Source of the DNA: Lophius americanus
Taxonomy: Eukaryota; Chordata; Actinopteri; Lophiiformes; Lophiidae
Assembly (NCBI GenBank): GCA_037951165.1
Contig: JBBDHG010000116.1
Coordinates: 5,932,501 to 5,996,500, forward strand
Direction of reading: 5' to 3'
DNA length: 64,000 nucleotides
The translations under genes were made by a program, and so were the position numbers. Positions 34,701-49,300 of this stretch are shown here, one piece after another. Numbering within the stretch: the stretch's first letter is position 1; the number at the start of each line of letters is the position of its first letter. The notes beneath the pieces are model-generated. The model ran no database searches and was not told the DNA's origin. It saw only the letters and a program-made list of their open reading frames with translations.

Positions 34701-36630
34701 TGAGCAGATGAGGATAACTGAGAAGCACCAGTCAATGAGATGAGAGAGGAAGGAGACGACACTGACGGGGATGGGGACACACAGCAAATAATCAATCAGA
34801 ATCCCTGTACCAAATATTGCAATATTTGTGCAATAAGTACCGCATCAGTGAGGATGGTCAACATTGCCCCCGTGAGAAGTCGCCTCATCAGATTAAGTGA
34901 ATATGTTGTGTTCCTCGCTTGATATTTACCAATTAATTAATTATTTTTGACAGGGTTTGGCCTGTTTGCGCTATAGTACAATAATATTGACTATTTGTAA
35001 CCTTTTTTTTAATCATTTATGTCATATATACACAAACCATTTTTATTCAAAAAGGCAGTTAAGTATTTAAGTATTTATTGCTCACTATCAATAAATGGCT
35101 GGCCTTCCTCATTTGTATTTGTATTATTGATTGAACACATACTATAACCCTGGGATAAAAGTCAAATCAATTCAATTGGTAATCTGATATATTTATACGA
35201 TAATTAATCTTCATTACGGCAAAGACAACATTAGATTTAGACTGTCTGGTCAAACAAAAACATATAGATGTGAGACATTCAAGCCACACAGAACAAATCG
35301 TTGTGGAAGAATACCTTTGAGTTGAGACACCACATTGGTCAGGTAGTTCTTCAGCTTGGGGTCAGTGGTAAGTTGAAGACTCATGTCATAGTTGGTGACC
35401 CTACTGAACGTCTCAGGAGGATAAATGCCCCGCTGATAAAGGATGCTGTTGATGCCGAACGCTGCAAGGAGAAGAGTGAAATTGCATGGTTATAGATGAA
35501 AAAAACCCGAGGTATGATCTTAAACCACGACGATGGATACGTCGAGCACGGCAACGCAGTAGAAGGGGCAAAACTAGAACGTTATCTTCTTGTGACATTC
35601 ATGTAAGCAGAATCAGGGCAGAACTAAAACTATGATCCATTCTATTGGGAGGTTCATGGGGAGTAATCCAATGTGGGAAAACAAAAGGGTAAAATAGCCG
35701 AGCACAGATATTCTGATTTACCAGTACATTTTGAATTTAAAATTTAGGCAGTAGTTGCACAATTTCAAAATTTTTAACTTAATATGGGACTATGGTAAGT
35801 TTTAGTCCATTTAACAATTATAACGCCTTAATTATACGTCCTGTGTGACCTTTAATAACCTGTTTTGACCAAATGTTGATATTAAAAAATGTATTTCATG
35901 TTGTACAGCGTGAGGGAAGTCAGAATTTTGATTTATTCTGTGGAAATGTAAAAGGGAAAAAATGCATTTCTAAAATAAAACTTCCCTGTCAATTAATATG
36001 GGAATAAGACAAAAAAAAACACAAAATATAATATTTACACATAACATTACAGATCTCTAATGAAGGGCAGAATTTCTAAATTGTTCCAGGTATTTATGGG
36101 TTGAGTACAAGATAAATAGCTTGAAAGTTTAATCATTAATAAGTTTGTATTTCTCAGACATAAAAGGAAAGTAAAGAATTCCCTGGCAGCCAACACCTTT
36201 GGGTTAGAAGAAACATTGTTTCACTATTCTATCTTTTTAATTATCATTAAAATGAATTTGATATATCTTGAAATCTTTAATGACTGTTTTAACATATATG
36301 GATAAATAAAGCTATGCATAAGTGTCCTTAACTATGAACACGTCACAGCTCAAACTTTATATTTTAACACGTCAATTTTTGTTTGGTTAAGTGCTCCAAT
36401 AAAAGGTGTAGAGTATTGTGGAATATTTTAGGAATATTTCTCGACGTGTATATAAAACTAAACCACAGGCCTTTTAGCCTGTTAGCACGTTAGCATAGCA
36501 TGTGTGCATGTCTGCATATCCATAGACCTCGCAACCACCCACCATGAAAATACTGTAAATACTCACAAAAAAACTCCGCCACCAACTCAGCGCTTCCTCT
36601 GAGTGTAATTCCGGTCAATGCACTGGTCAT
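31705..36630 (-). CDS. mad2l1: Mitotic spindle assembly checkpoint protein MAD2A (complete)
   Basis: MAD2 is the HORMA-domain checkpoint protein. At unattached kinetochores it changes from open to closed form on MAD1, then binds CDC20 and helps inhibit the APC/C. Exons on the minus strand, 5' to 3': 36630-36567, 35461-35315, 33727-33607, 32072-31969, 31877-31705. They encode 202 residues (human 205). The start at 36628-36630 gives MTSALTGITLRGSAELVAEF, three residues shorter than human before GITLRG. Seen next are FGINSILYQRGIYP, VQKLVLVI, ERWQFDIECDKSAKE, IQDEIRSVIRQITATVTF (Arg130-Gln131, equal to the human R133/Q134 dimer contacts), FDLLIYTDKD, and the safety-belt end EEVRLRSFTT and HKVNSMVAY. 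The tail is KKTDSA instead of human KIPVND. All junctions are GT/AG and phases match. The gene converges with pde5a, its human neighbour. MAD2L2 (REV7) is excluded by sequence. Confidence 0.97.
32700..32795 (+). repeat. Degraded retroelement 3' tail
   Basis: CCTGCTCTTATTAGAAAGCACCTT, GTTGTGAACTGGTGCTACAT and GAATAAAATTTAATTTATTG follow the same order as the end of 25010-25235. It lies in mad2l1 intron 3. Confidence 0.45.
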
Positions 36631-36744
36631 TTTGCAACCCTTTTGATTAATATTTATAGTGAATCTTTTGTTATGATATTTGTTCTCTGGTGCTTTCAAA
36701 CCAACTACCCGCCGTCAAGTTTAAAAATTTTCAACCACCACTCA

Positions 36745-36784
36745 TGCGCATGCGTTGAATATTTTGGCGCTTTATTGATGACGT
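36745..36784 (-). promoter_or_regulatory. mad2l1: Putative mad2l1 promoter: E2F-like, NRF1-like and CRE-like sites
   Basis: Within 155 bases upstream of the mad2l1 start codon the + strand reads TGCGCATGCGTT (36745-36756, close to the NRF1 palindrome), TTTGGCGC (36763-36770, a perfect E2F consensus) and TGACGT (36779-36784). Vertebrate MAD2L1 is a known E2F target with G2/M-peaking expression, so this arrangement fits its regulation. Binding is not shown by sequence alone. Confidence 0.55.
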
Positions 36785-36989
36785 TATTTGTCAGCGCCAC
36801 CGCGTCCGCTATTTCCTCGGCAAATTAATCGTATTAACGCCAAAACTATACAAACTACGTCATGTATAATTTCAAATTTTTTTCCATCATAGACATCTAT
36901 TCAATGAAGGATTTGATTGATTTCTGGAAAGTTCAGCAGCATATTTGCGCCATGGGGAGCTTTAACCCCAACGTTTTCATGCTATAACT

Positions 36990-36991
36990 TG

Positions 36992-37055
<64 letters not shown>

Positions 37056-37320
37056 ATTTTATTTATAACGCACTTTACATTTGGATCAAATCTAAAAGTG
37101 CTAAAGGGTAAAAGCAAATAGAAGCATTAATAAAATAATAAAAAAATATGATAATAATAATATAAAGATATTAGCAAAAAGGCAGCAAGCAGCAAGGTTA
37201 TTTAAACGTCATAGTTTCCGCTAAAAAGGAAAGTTTTACGTACTTTAAAAAAAGTCTCGGTAGTCTATGGCACCCTCAGATGGTCAGGGGGGCATTCAAC
37301 AGACGGGCTAGCAGAAATCT
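36990..37320 (-). mobile_element. L2-like LINE 3' end with (ATT)n tail, minus
   Basis: A third copy of the module at 11676-12036. On + it shows a (TAA)n tract (about 36990-37052), ATTTATAACGCACTTTACAT, TTGGATCAAATCTAAAAGTG, CGCTAAAAAGGAAAGTTTTA and CCTCAGATGGTCAGG. It is about 500 bases upstream of the mad2l1 start codon. Confidence 0.7.
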
Positions 37321-38855
37321 TTCACTTGTTGGTCAGATTTATTCCAGATTTGATGCATATGAATCGACTCAAGGCGATATATCTGTTAAATATCATGATC
37401 TTCCTTTAATAATACAATTTTTACTCACTTGGGGGAGCTTTCACATCGTAAATACTGTCTGTTGGTAAGATTTAGTCCACATTTTGGGCACTTCAATCAA
37501 CTCAAGGAGATCTATCGTGTTAAAGTTTTTTCGTACGTCATATTCTACTTGCTGATCAGTGCTTTTTGAATGAAAAAAATGTTTTTTTGGATATAATAAT
37601 CGTTTGTACATTTGAACTACAATTTAGTTCAAATTTGTTGCATATGAAAACCTGAGGAGATCCATATATTTAGCCTTACAGTTCATATTTTACTCAGTAG
37701 GGGGAGCTCTTCTGCTCTTTTGTTTGAAAACCAGTATTATTTTATGCTAAAGTGATAACACGATGATAACATAATTATCATTATGGATAAATATCTTACT
37801 CACTGAAAACAAATGGAAAAGCGGCAGACTGTCATTAATCTCATTGAAGAATAACATTGAAGGTATTTATCATAAAATATATCCTATACAATGATATTTC
37901 TAATTAACTCTAAAGTGTGAAGTCCTGTCTGAGTCTCTTGCGAAATAAATGGTGATTATGTTAATTATCTAAAACAAGAAAAATGTTTCAAAATATAGAA
38001 TGTTGATGATAATGGCCTTTTTATAAATACAATTCAAATGCAGGTGCGAGGCTGTGTGTTGTTCGTGTTTCTGCTCGTCTGCCTTGAACGCTGCATGTGC
38101 TTCTCTGTGTTTCTAGATGTATGTGAAAAGCACTAAAGGAATGAACGATCAATCATTCCATGACATTGTATGACCCACGGTAAAACAACAAAGGTGAAAG
38201 TCCAGCTGCGGTAATCAGCTCCCCTTGACCCCACTCAGACAAGCTGGGGTGAAGGGATGGGAGGACATTCTTTATCTCTTACATAGTCCTTCCTCTGCTT
38301 ACCAGGCAGTTTTCCATGAACCAGCAGGAAGAAACTGCTCTTATGTCTCCCTCACTGGAGATGATGACATCATACTGCACTAAAATCCATTCCTGCAATG
38401 TCCTTCTGTCCTGCACAGTACAGCATCACTATCATGTATTACCAGCACTGGACTGATTTATACATAAACACTTCCTGGGGGACATCCTGTCTACACATTT
38501 CAATTTGCACTTTTATTTCATTACACTTTTAGTATTCTTCATTCATTTATGTACATTTGTCCGTTTGTGTATTTGTGTACTTGTTCTAGCGGTAAAATAA
38601 ATATAACATAATTTCCCTTTTGGGATTAAAAAAAGTCTTATCTTACCTAAGGATGGAATTAGCATAGCTTAGCATTAAAACTGGAGGCAGATACATTTAC
38701 CATCACGTGACTTTTAATTGTTGTTAGGTGTATTTTTCCAGTTTTATTAACAACCTATGTCTTTTAGTTCTTCCAGTCTCTATGACATCAAATGACTTCC
38801 TGTTATTCTATTCCTGACTAACTTGTTTCTTTTTAGGAGTGGGGGCTTGGGTTTG
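37321..38855. other. Intergenic DNA between mad2l1 and aco1, left part
   Basis: No gene seen. A possible retroelement 3' end sits at about 38590-38640 (AATTTCCCTTTTGGGATTAA). Confidence 0.4.
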
Positions 38856-40784
<1,929 letters not shown>

Positions 40785-40827
40785 ACACGTACCGGAAGTG
40801 ACGTTTTTTTAAAAAGGCGGAAGTAAG
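40785..40827 (+). promoter_or_regulatory. aco1: Putative aco1 promoter with two ETS-type sites
   Basis: ACCGGAAGTGACG at 40791-40803 combines an ETS core (CCGGAAGT) with a CRE/ATF half-site (TGACG). GGCGGAAGTAAG at 40816-40827 holds a second GGAA core in the same orientation. Such pairs are typical of TATA-less housekeeping promoters. They lie just upstream of the inferred leader exon. Function is inferred from motif and position only. Confidence 0.5.
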
Positions 40828-40903
40828 TCCTTTTCATGAAGTTGGAATCGTTGACAAATTGAAGTGTTGTCTTTCTTTAGTGTGACCTCGACGTACATAA
40901 GAG
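40828..40903 (+). other. aco1: Probable non-coding first exon (5' UTR) of aco1
   Basis: A GAG|GTAAGT donor at 40901-40907 follows a promoter-like stretch on the correct strand 2.4 kb before the aco1 start codon. The coding exon is preceded by usable acceptors (AAG at 43296-43298 or TAG at 43314-43316), so an untranslated leader exon spliced to it is expected; human ACO1 also has one. The transcription start is inferred, not seen. A second possible leader exon lies at 42583-42651 between a TTCAG acceptor and a weaker GTTAGG donor, but support is thin. Confidence 0.55.
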
Positions 40904-43322
40904 GTAAGTCCATTTAAAGATACGGGTTAAATTAACTGTAATTTCTATCTCTAAGTCAATATTTCAGCACACGTTAACCTAGTAGAACAAGCACTCCGTT
41001 GAATTTAGCTAACTCTGGCTGTCACATTCAAAACACTGACCCCTTTATGCTGAGTCATTCTATCTATTCTGTATTATATAAAATAAAGATTGAACTATTC
41101 CCTGCCTTCGTTCAAAACAGATGCGTTTGTAAATGTTGACATTTAATCAACCATTTAGTGCCAGTTATGTTAGCATTATCCATTTGATATAAAATAGGAA
41201 TATATCAGGATAGTCTGGGTCAATTTATCTTCTCCATAAAAATAAAAGAATAGTATTCATCCCAACAAATATTGTAAAAGCTTTTTCATTGTACAATTTC
41301 ATAATCTCTTGTTCATTTGTACGGCAGTTCTGTGTTACTTATTAACTCTTTGAAATTGTCAAGGAAAAACTAATCGAAGGAGAAAGAGCCTTTATAATGC
41401 CTTTAAAATAAACAAAAAAACATTTTGATGCAGTAAAAACTTTATGGTTTGGTTACTACATGTGCATATGTAACGTGTAGATGCATTTTTTTGTGTATCC
41501 ATATCGTCTGCAACTTGAAATGTAAATAAAAAGATGTTTAATGTTACCGTTTTAACTTTAAAAAAATAAAATCTAGTCAAGACAATTGATTATAATATCA
41601 CATTTGAAGTACAACACATAATTGTCCAACCTGTTTTCAAAACAAATAACAACTAAAACCACACATTTAGAAGAATTTGGTTTCAAAGGCAGAACATCTT
41701 ACTAAGAAAACATTAAGAAATGAGACATAAAAACATTCCATGGTCGTCATAGATATTGTAAATAAAGGACTATAAATGGGTCTTTACCAGAAAAGCAGGA
41801 GCCTAATAGCTGGGATTTGCACTTACTGCAGCCTGAATGTAAGAGACAAAATAAAGCGAATTCTGACATGCGTTAAGCTCTCTAAACTCTGCCACACAAC
41901 AACTTTAACATACTTTGTTTTTACAAACAATTGTATATTAGAGTAGTAAACTCACCTTACCCTAAAACTCTATGGTATTTGATAGTCTGTGCTGTGGACA
42001 TGTTTAGTTTTGAACACAAATTACAATTCACATGTTTCATTTCCAAACTGCATGCATTCATCAACAGACTTTCATAATGAAACATCAGACACCAAGTAAA
42101 AAGTAAAACTCAGTCGATAAGTGTCATAAAATGACTTTGCACTTTGCAGCATAGCTTCAGTCTGAACTCAAACTCACTTGCCAAGTTTTTCCATTTAGTC
42201 GAAAGCTGTGTTTATCAGTTTCACCTTTCACACAGATCGCACCCCTGAAGGAATTCATGTAGTAGAACAGAAACTGTCTGAATTCTTACCCGATAAAAAT
42301 TCCAACTAATTTATTTGTTAATTTCTGAGAAAATCTGAAGCGTTTTTCTCCACGTTTTAAGCTTGTCCGACTTGTTGCGCCACATTTCTCTACTTAATTT
42401 TTCATTAGCTTGTAAATGAGACTCTTTACACAAGACTTGGGAAACATGAGGCAATGGTTGATGAACCCTTGACCCAGTGTGGACTGCCAGCCTAAGAATG
42501 ATCCATCCGTTTCCCCATAAAGTGTTCTAAGACTTCAGAATGTAGGATAAGCTTTTGAAATAATCTTCTTGTTGTTCTTCAGGTAACAAATCGAGTTCGA
42601 AGAACTCCTGTCTTGATTCCTCTGCTAATATGTCCATAAACTTGAAAGATCAGGTTAGGTTTTTTTTAGGTTTTCTAACAAATCCTCAGGAAGAACTTAA
42701 TCATCAGTCTTTGTATCATAGCTCCCAGCGTATGGTGATGTCACCATTGTGTCAAAGTAAATAATACCACCTCCTTCTATGAACCAGAACTCTACTCCTA
42801 CCAATTGGTCTTATGTGTTTATCTACCGTACGTTAAAAGTTATTAATAATAAATTAATAAGTTTGAGGGCTCGGTTTGGCTTGGCAGCCTTCTCAAAGAA
42901 GGATCCGGATTGTTCCAAGAATCCGCTGTCATTTCCGGATCCATTACAAACGTCTCAAATCCGTCTCTGAGTCAACTCCCCCTTGCATTTAGATCTATTA
43001 CAAAATGTAATCAATCATTTGTCAGCTTTTTGAGATACCAAGAGAATGAAGTAAAATTGCTGTTCTCATCACTTCCTGTGAGTCTTTTTGGAAGAGGTTA
43101 ATACCCAAATATCCACACATGGACAAATCATGATGCTCCATCAGTTTGTGCAGAATGCCGATAATGCTTGCGTGGTAGATTTAAGGATATATGATGTGCA
43201 CAGATAGATAGCAGATAGATGAATTTCATGTATTCTGTGACTCAGAGTGCTTGCAGGGTTTAACATGTTGCTAATATTGGATTCATTTCTTCTTTAAGAT
43301 ATCTTTTGGCATTTAGAGGAGG
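40904..43322. other. aco1: Presumed first intron of aco1
   Basis: Nothing coding recognised. The only splice-like exon shape is 42583-42651. Confidence 0.4.
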
Positions 43323-46300
43323 ATGTCTTCCAGTGTGAAAAATCCTTTTCAGCATATAGTTGAGCCTCTGGACCCAAAGGACCCAAAGCAGCAGTTTTAT
43401 AATCTTACCAAACTCGGAGACCCCAGATATGGTAACAGAACCGCTTTACTCAACGCATACAGTAGAAATAAGACTGTCCGAGTGTTAACTGTCCGTCTGC
43501 TCATCAGACCGGTTGCCCTTCTCCATCCGGGTCCTCTTGGAATCTGCTGTCAGGAACTGTGATGAGTTTCTGGTGAAGCGCTCTGATGTGGAGAGCATCC
43601 TCAACTGGAAGCAGACCCAGACTCAAACCGTGGAGGTCCCATTCAGACCGGCCCGGGTCATCCTCCAGGACTTCACGTATGTAGACACTGTTCATTTTTA
43701 TCAGGAGTGAATCCAACTCTTTCTAAAGTACTCCTAAGTACTCGATTATACTGCATCTCTAGCACAAGCTGACTAGGACTTTGAGTGAAATAATATTTAT
43801 TAATTTATTGTTATCAAGGTAATGCAACATTTAATTGTGACTTTGATCTCAGCCTTGGTAGTCAGCATCCTCTCTTCTATGTTTGCAGATCCAGTCTAAA
43901 TGATGTTGCTGGTGGGTGAACTCATTCTAACGCGTTCTCTTTCTAAACGTAGGGGTGTCCCTGCTGTGGTGGACTTTGCAGCCATGCGTGATGCGGTGAT
44001 GAGGCTAGGCGGTGACCCGGAGAGGATTAATCCCATTTGCCCTGCTGACCTGGTCATTGATCACTCCATTCAGGTGGACTTCAACCGGAAGTAAGATCAT
44101 CAAACTCTCCCACGACAGAACCGTCTCTTACTCAGAGGGCTGGGTCAAATTGCCAAAAAAAAAAAAAAACCCATCTAGATACATTTTTGTTACATCTTAA
44201 TCAATATTGATACAAATGAAGACCATAAATTGGATGCTGCTAGTTTGAAAAGCATCCTGACGATGATTTAAACCTGAAGAAACTCATTTGTTCTTTCAAC
44301 ATACATGTTGTCACGTATATCTGAGATGAAGAAGCCGAGATGGATCAACGATACTTTGGTCCCACCAAGAGGCCTCTGTCGTGGACTTGATGGCTCTCCC
44401 TTATTTTGTTTGCGTGATGCTTCAGACACTCGTCTCTTTCTTTATGATTCAAACGAACTGCCTCTTCTTCCTTTAGGTCTGATAGCATTCAGAAAAACCA
44501 GGAGTTGGAGTTTGACCGTAACAGAGAAAGGTTTCAGTTCTTAAAGGTATGACATGGATTAATCTTACAACCAAGTGGGAGGTCTTCAGGTCTGCTACGA
44601 GGAGAATCATTGAACCCTTAGATCTTTTGTCTGCTCTTCACAGTGGGGCTCTAAAGCCTTCAGGAACATGCGGATCATTCCTCCTGGTTCAGGGATCGTT
44701 CACCAGGTCAATCTGGAGTACTTGGCTCGAGTGGTGTTTAACCAAGATGGCTTCTTTTACCCCGATAGCCTGGTGGGAACAGACTCGCACACTACAATGA
44801 TTGATGGACTGGGAGTCCTTGGCTGGGGTAAGATGGTCTTGATGCTTCTTGAAGTTATGCCTCATACGATCTAGAGATGTTTAACATCGGAGGTTCATGT
44901 TCCATGTGGAGAAAGACTCTCACAAAGTCACATGATCGCTTTTAAAATCACATGCTACGCACACATACTGTACACACACATACAGTACTCAAACAAACAG
45001 TACTCACACATACAGTACACACATACTGTACACACACATACAGTACTCACACATACAGTACACACACATACAGTACACACATACTGTACACACACATACA
45101 GTACACACACATACAGTACGCACATATACTGTACACACACATACAGTACACACATACTGTACACACACATACAGTACACACACATATACAGCACTCACAC
45201 ATACAGTACACACACATACGGTACACACACATACAGTACACACACATACAGTAAACAAACATACAGTACTAACACATAAAGTAAACACACATACAGTACA
45301 CACACATACAGTACGCACACATACAGTACACACACATACAGTACACACACATACAGTACACACATACAGTACTCACACATACAGTACTTACACATACAGT
45401 ACTCACACATACAGTACTCACACATACAGTACACACACATACAGTACACACATACAGTACTCACACATACAGTACTCACACATACAGTACACACACATAC
45501 AGTACACACATACAGTACTCACACATACAGTACTTACACATACAGTACTCACACATACAGTACTTACACATACAGTACATACACATACAGTACACACACA
45601 TACAGTACACACATACAGTACACACATACAGTACTCACACATACAGTACACACACATACAGTACACACACATACCGTACTCACACATACCGTACTCACAC
45701 ATACAGTACATACACATACAGTACACACACATACAGTACACACACATACAGTACACACACATACAGTACACACACATACAGTACACACACATACCGTACT
45801 CACACATACCGTACTCACACATACAGTACTCACACATACAGTACACACACATACAGTACTCACACATACAGTACACACACATACAGTACACACACATACA
45901 GTACTCACACATACAGTACTCACATACATTACACACACATACAGTACACACACATACAGTACACACACATACAGTACACACATACAGTACACACATACAG
46001 TACACACACATACAGTACACACATACAGTACACACACATACAGTACTCACACATACAGTACACACATACAGTACACACACATACAGTACACACACATTTC
46101 ATTTCATTCATTCTAATATTTTGATAGTATTATACGTTTTTAAATGAATCTTATTTAATTCAGTCAAAGTAGGCATTTCAGAGATTCCTCCGCGTACCAC
46201 TAGAGGGAGGTACGCGTACTGTAGTTAATCACTTAACAGCTTGATAATTCACAACCATCATCAGTCGTTCATGTTAAAAGGTTTTGAATGAGATTTTGCT

Positions 46301-49300
46301 TCTTAACTTCAGGTGTGGGTGGAATTGAAGCCGAGGCTGTTATGTTGGGTCAGCCAATAAGCATGGTCCTGCCAGAGGTGGTGGGATACAAGCTGCGCGG
46401 GACCCCAGACAAGCTCATTACCTCCACAGACATCGTTCTTACTGTTACTAAGGTGAGTAATCCGATTATTAGACATTCAAAGTGTCATATTTAACAACAT
46501 CCTGTTTCAGATTACATTACTGTGGTCACAAAACATCATTGTCTGTCCTCCGCCCTCAGCACTTGCGTCAGGTGGGTGTTGTTGGGAAATTTGTGGAGTT
46601 TTTCGGGCCCGGTGTCGCTCAGCTGTCCATCGCTGACCGAGCCACCATCGCCAACATGTGTCCAGAATATGGAGCCACAGCAGCTTTCTTCCCTGTGGAT
46701 GTGGTCAGCATTCAATACCTCGAGCAGACAGGTGAGTCTCGCTGTCGAATCTTAAACCACGTTTGATTTGAGATGAAAAAAGTTACTGTTTTGTCCAAAC
46801 TAACAGTTTCTGATCATGCAAACTGTGAGCGTTTTACTGCAATGCAATATTATATATACACATACATACATATACATATATGTATGTATATGTATGTATG
46901 TATATATAGAAGAAAACCCCACTGATGTATATATAAATACGTACGTATGCATGCATTAATCCACCAGCCCTAGTTTCCAACATTTTAGATTTCTTAAAAC
47001 AACTTCCCACTTTTGTAACCCACTACAGCACCAACACTCCACAAGTCCAGAAACAACAGCAGCTTCCAAGTTAAATGTTCTTCTCTGTTTTTCATGACTT
47101 AAAAACGTCACGTGTATTTGTAGCCGGTTCTCATACCCAACAATCCACTTCATGTCTTATTTGTCGCTTTACAAGTCATTACATGTGTGTGGATGGATCT
47201 TTATTTCACAATAGACCTACATGGGAAGATATGGAAATGCATCTTTTTTGTTTTTTATGTTGGTCAGAATTGTGTTTTAAAGTTTGGGACAGAGGTAGAT
47301 AATTTTTCTGATCTCGCAACAGCAGTGGCCCAAAACCAAGATTTTTCAACACCTTTCTCTGTTTGTTTTCTTTAAATTCAGGGCGAGAAGCAGAACACCT
47401 GGCCTACATCACAGAGTACCTGAAGGGAGTTGGCATGTTCAGAGACTACAGCGATGCCTCTCAGGATCCAGACTTCACACACGTCAGTCCCCTCAGTCTT
47501 TTTGAAATCGTAGCTTATTTTCTCTCTGATTCTTCACACATCAGATAAAAAGAGGCTGATTCTAAGAGTCAAACAGCAGTCCAGGTTGTAGAGAGTCTGT
47601 TCTGAAATAAGAAAGGAATAAAACATATATCTGTGAAAACATTATAGTTCTGTGCAGAAGTACACAGCGAGACACGGACAGGGAAAATGACCCGGTTCTG
47701 ACGGTAAACCCGGGTCTCTCTCCCCCTCAGGTGGTAGAGCTGGATCTGAACACGGTGGTGCCGTGTTGTAGCGGCCCCAAAAGACCTCAGGACAGAATTG
47801 CTGTCTCTGAGATGAAGAGTGATTTTGAAACCTGCCTGGGAGCAAAGGTCGGTACCAGCGCACATTCTATAAAGATACTGACATTTAGTTATTCGTACTT
47901 TCATATTTTTGTGATACCAAATATATATATATATTTTTTTTAAAACAAACATTGTTTTTAATGATATTTGTGGCTTTTGTTTTTGTTTTGTTCTGAAAAG
48001 AACTAATTATTTTATCGTGTTAGAAATATATTTGCATCAATCACAGTAGGCTATTATTGATGAAGTTTGATTTACCTGGTTCTACTCGCACCTGTGTGGG
48101 GAGTTTAGAAGAAAAAGCCTGAGAGGTTGGTTATAGGCATGAATTTAAATAAACATCTCAGCTTTATGTGAATTATTTTATGCCCAAAACATCCATAATG
48201 ATCAAGGGTAGGACAATTCTGCATGAAGTGTTTTTTTTTTTTGTTGGGGGTGGGTGGGGGGATAGAGTTGAAATCACAAGTCTGCACACGACCACCTCAT
48301 AGAGATCCAAAAAACAAACTAAATATATGATGATGCAAGTTATAACAGAAAGATGAAGTGCTTTAAATCAGCACAACAAGCACCAGCCGGTTTGTCGTGT
48401 TGGATCGGGTCTCGATTCCTCAGAGGAAGGTTCCATTTACCTGAATGTCTTCAGATTATTCTAAATCCTCCTGATGTTTGGGGTTCAGTTGTGTGCTTTA
48501 ACGTCCCCTAATGTTACCAGACACAGTTTCAGAAAAGATTCTCAGCAGGTTTCAGATATTTAGTCCTAGTCCTGTCTGAGAGTGTTACGTCAACAGTGGC
48601 GGTTGTTAAAGTTAAAACAACCCCCATGACCCCCTTCTACCGCATCTAAAGTGTTTTCTGAGAAACCACCATCTGTGTATGGAAACGCTCCCGACTACAT
48701 GCTGCCCTTCTGTTCAGTGACATCATCACCACCTGACACCCACAGCACTGGTTGAATCTAAAAAAGGAACTTGTTTTTTCTTTGTTTTCTGATGTTTCCA
48801 GCAAGGCTTCAAGGGTTTTCAGGTGACCCCTGAGCATCACAGCACCGCGGTCCCCTTCCAGTTTAATGGAAGAGAGTATGCGTTGAACCACGGCTCTGTG
48901 GTCATCGCTGCTATCACCAGCTGCACCAACACCAGCAACCCGTCAGTCATGCTCGGAGCAGGTGGGTTCCCGGGACATCGGGGACTTTTTAGAACCGTGT
49001 CCTGCCGGTGTGAAGACTGACTGACTGTTTGTCTCCCAGGACTGCTTGCTAAAAAGGCGATAGAATGCGGTTTGAGCGTGATGCCGTACATTAAGACCAG
49101 CCTCTCACCTGGCAGTGGAGTGGTCACCTACTACCTGAAGGAGAGCGGTGTCATGGACTACCTGTCTCAGCTAGGGTAAGTTTTGATCTGCTGGTTCATG
49201 CAGGGACGAACGACTTCCCCCCCGCTCAATCTTTCTTTTATTCCAGACAATGTCCAGACTAACCTTAAAGGTCATCCTCCTTTCTGTAGCAGATCTCTCA

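Noticed and set aside
45004..46095. Long open frames up to 225 codons (Cys/Val/Tyr-rich)
   Set aside because: They are translations of the 13/15-bp minisatellite and occur in several frames on both strands.
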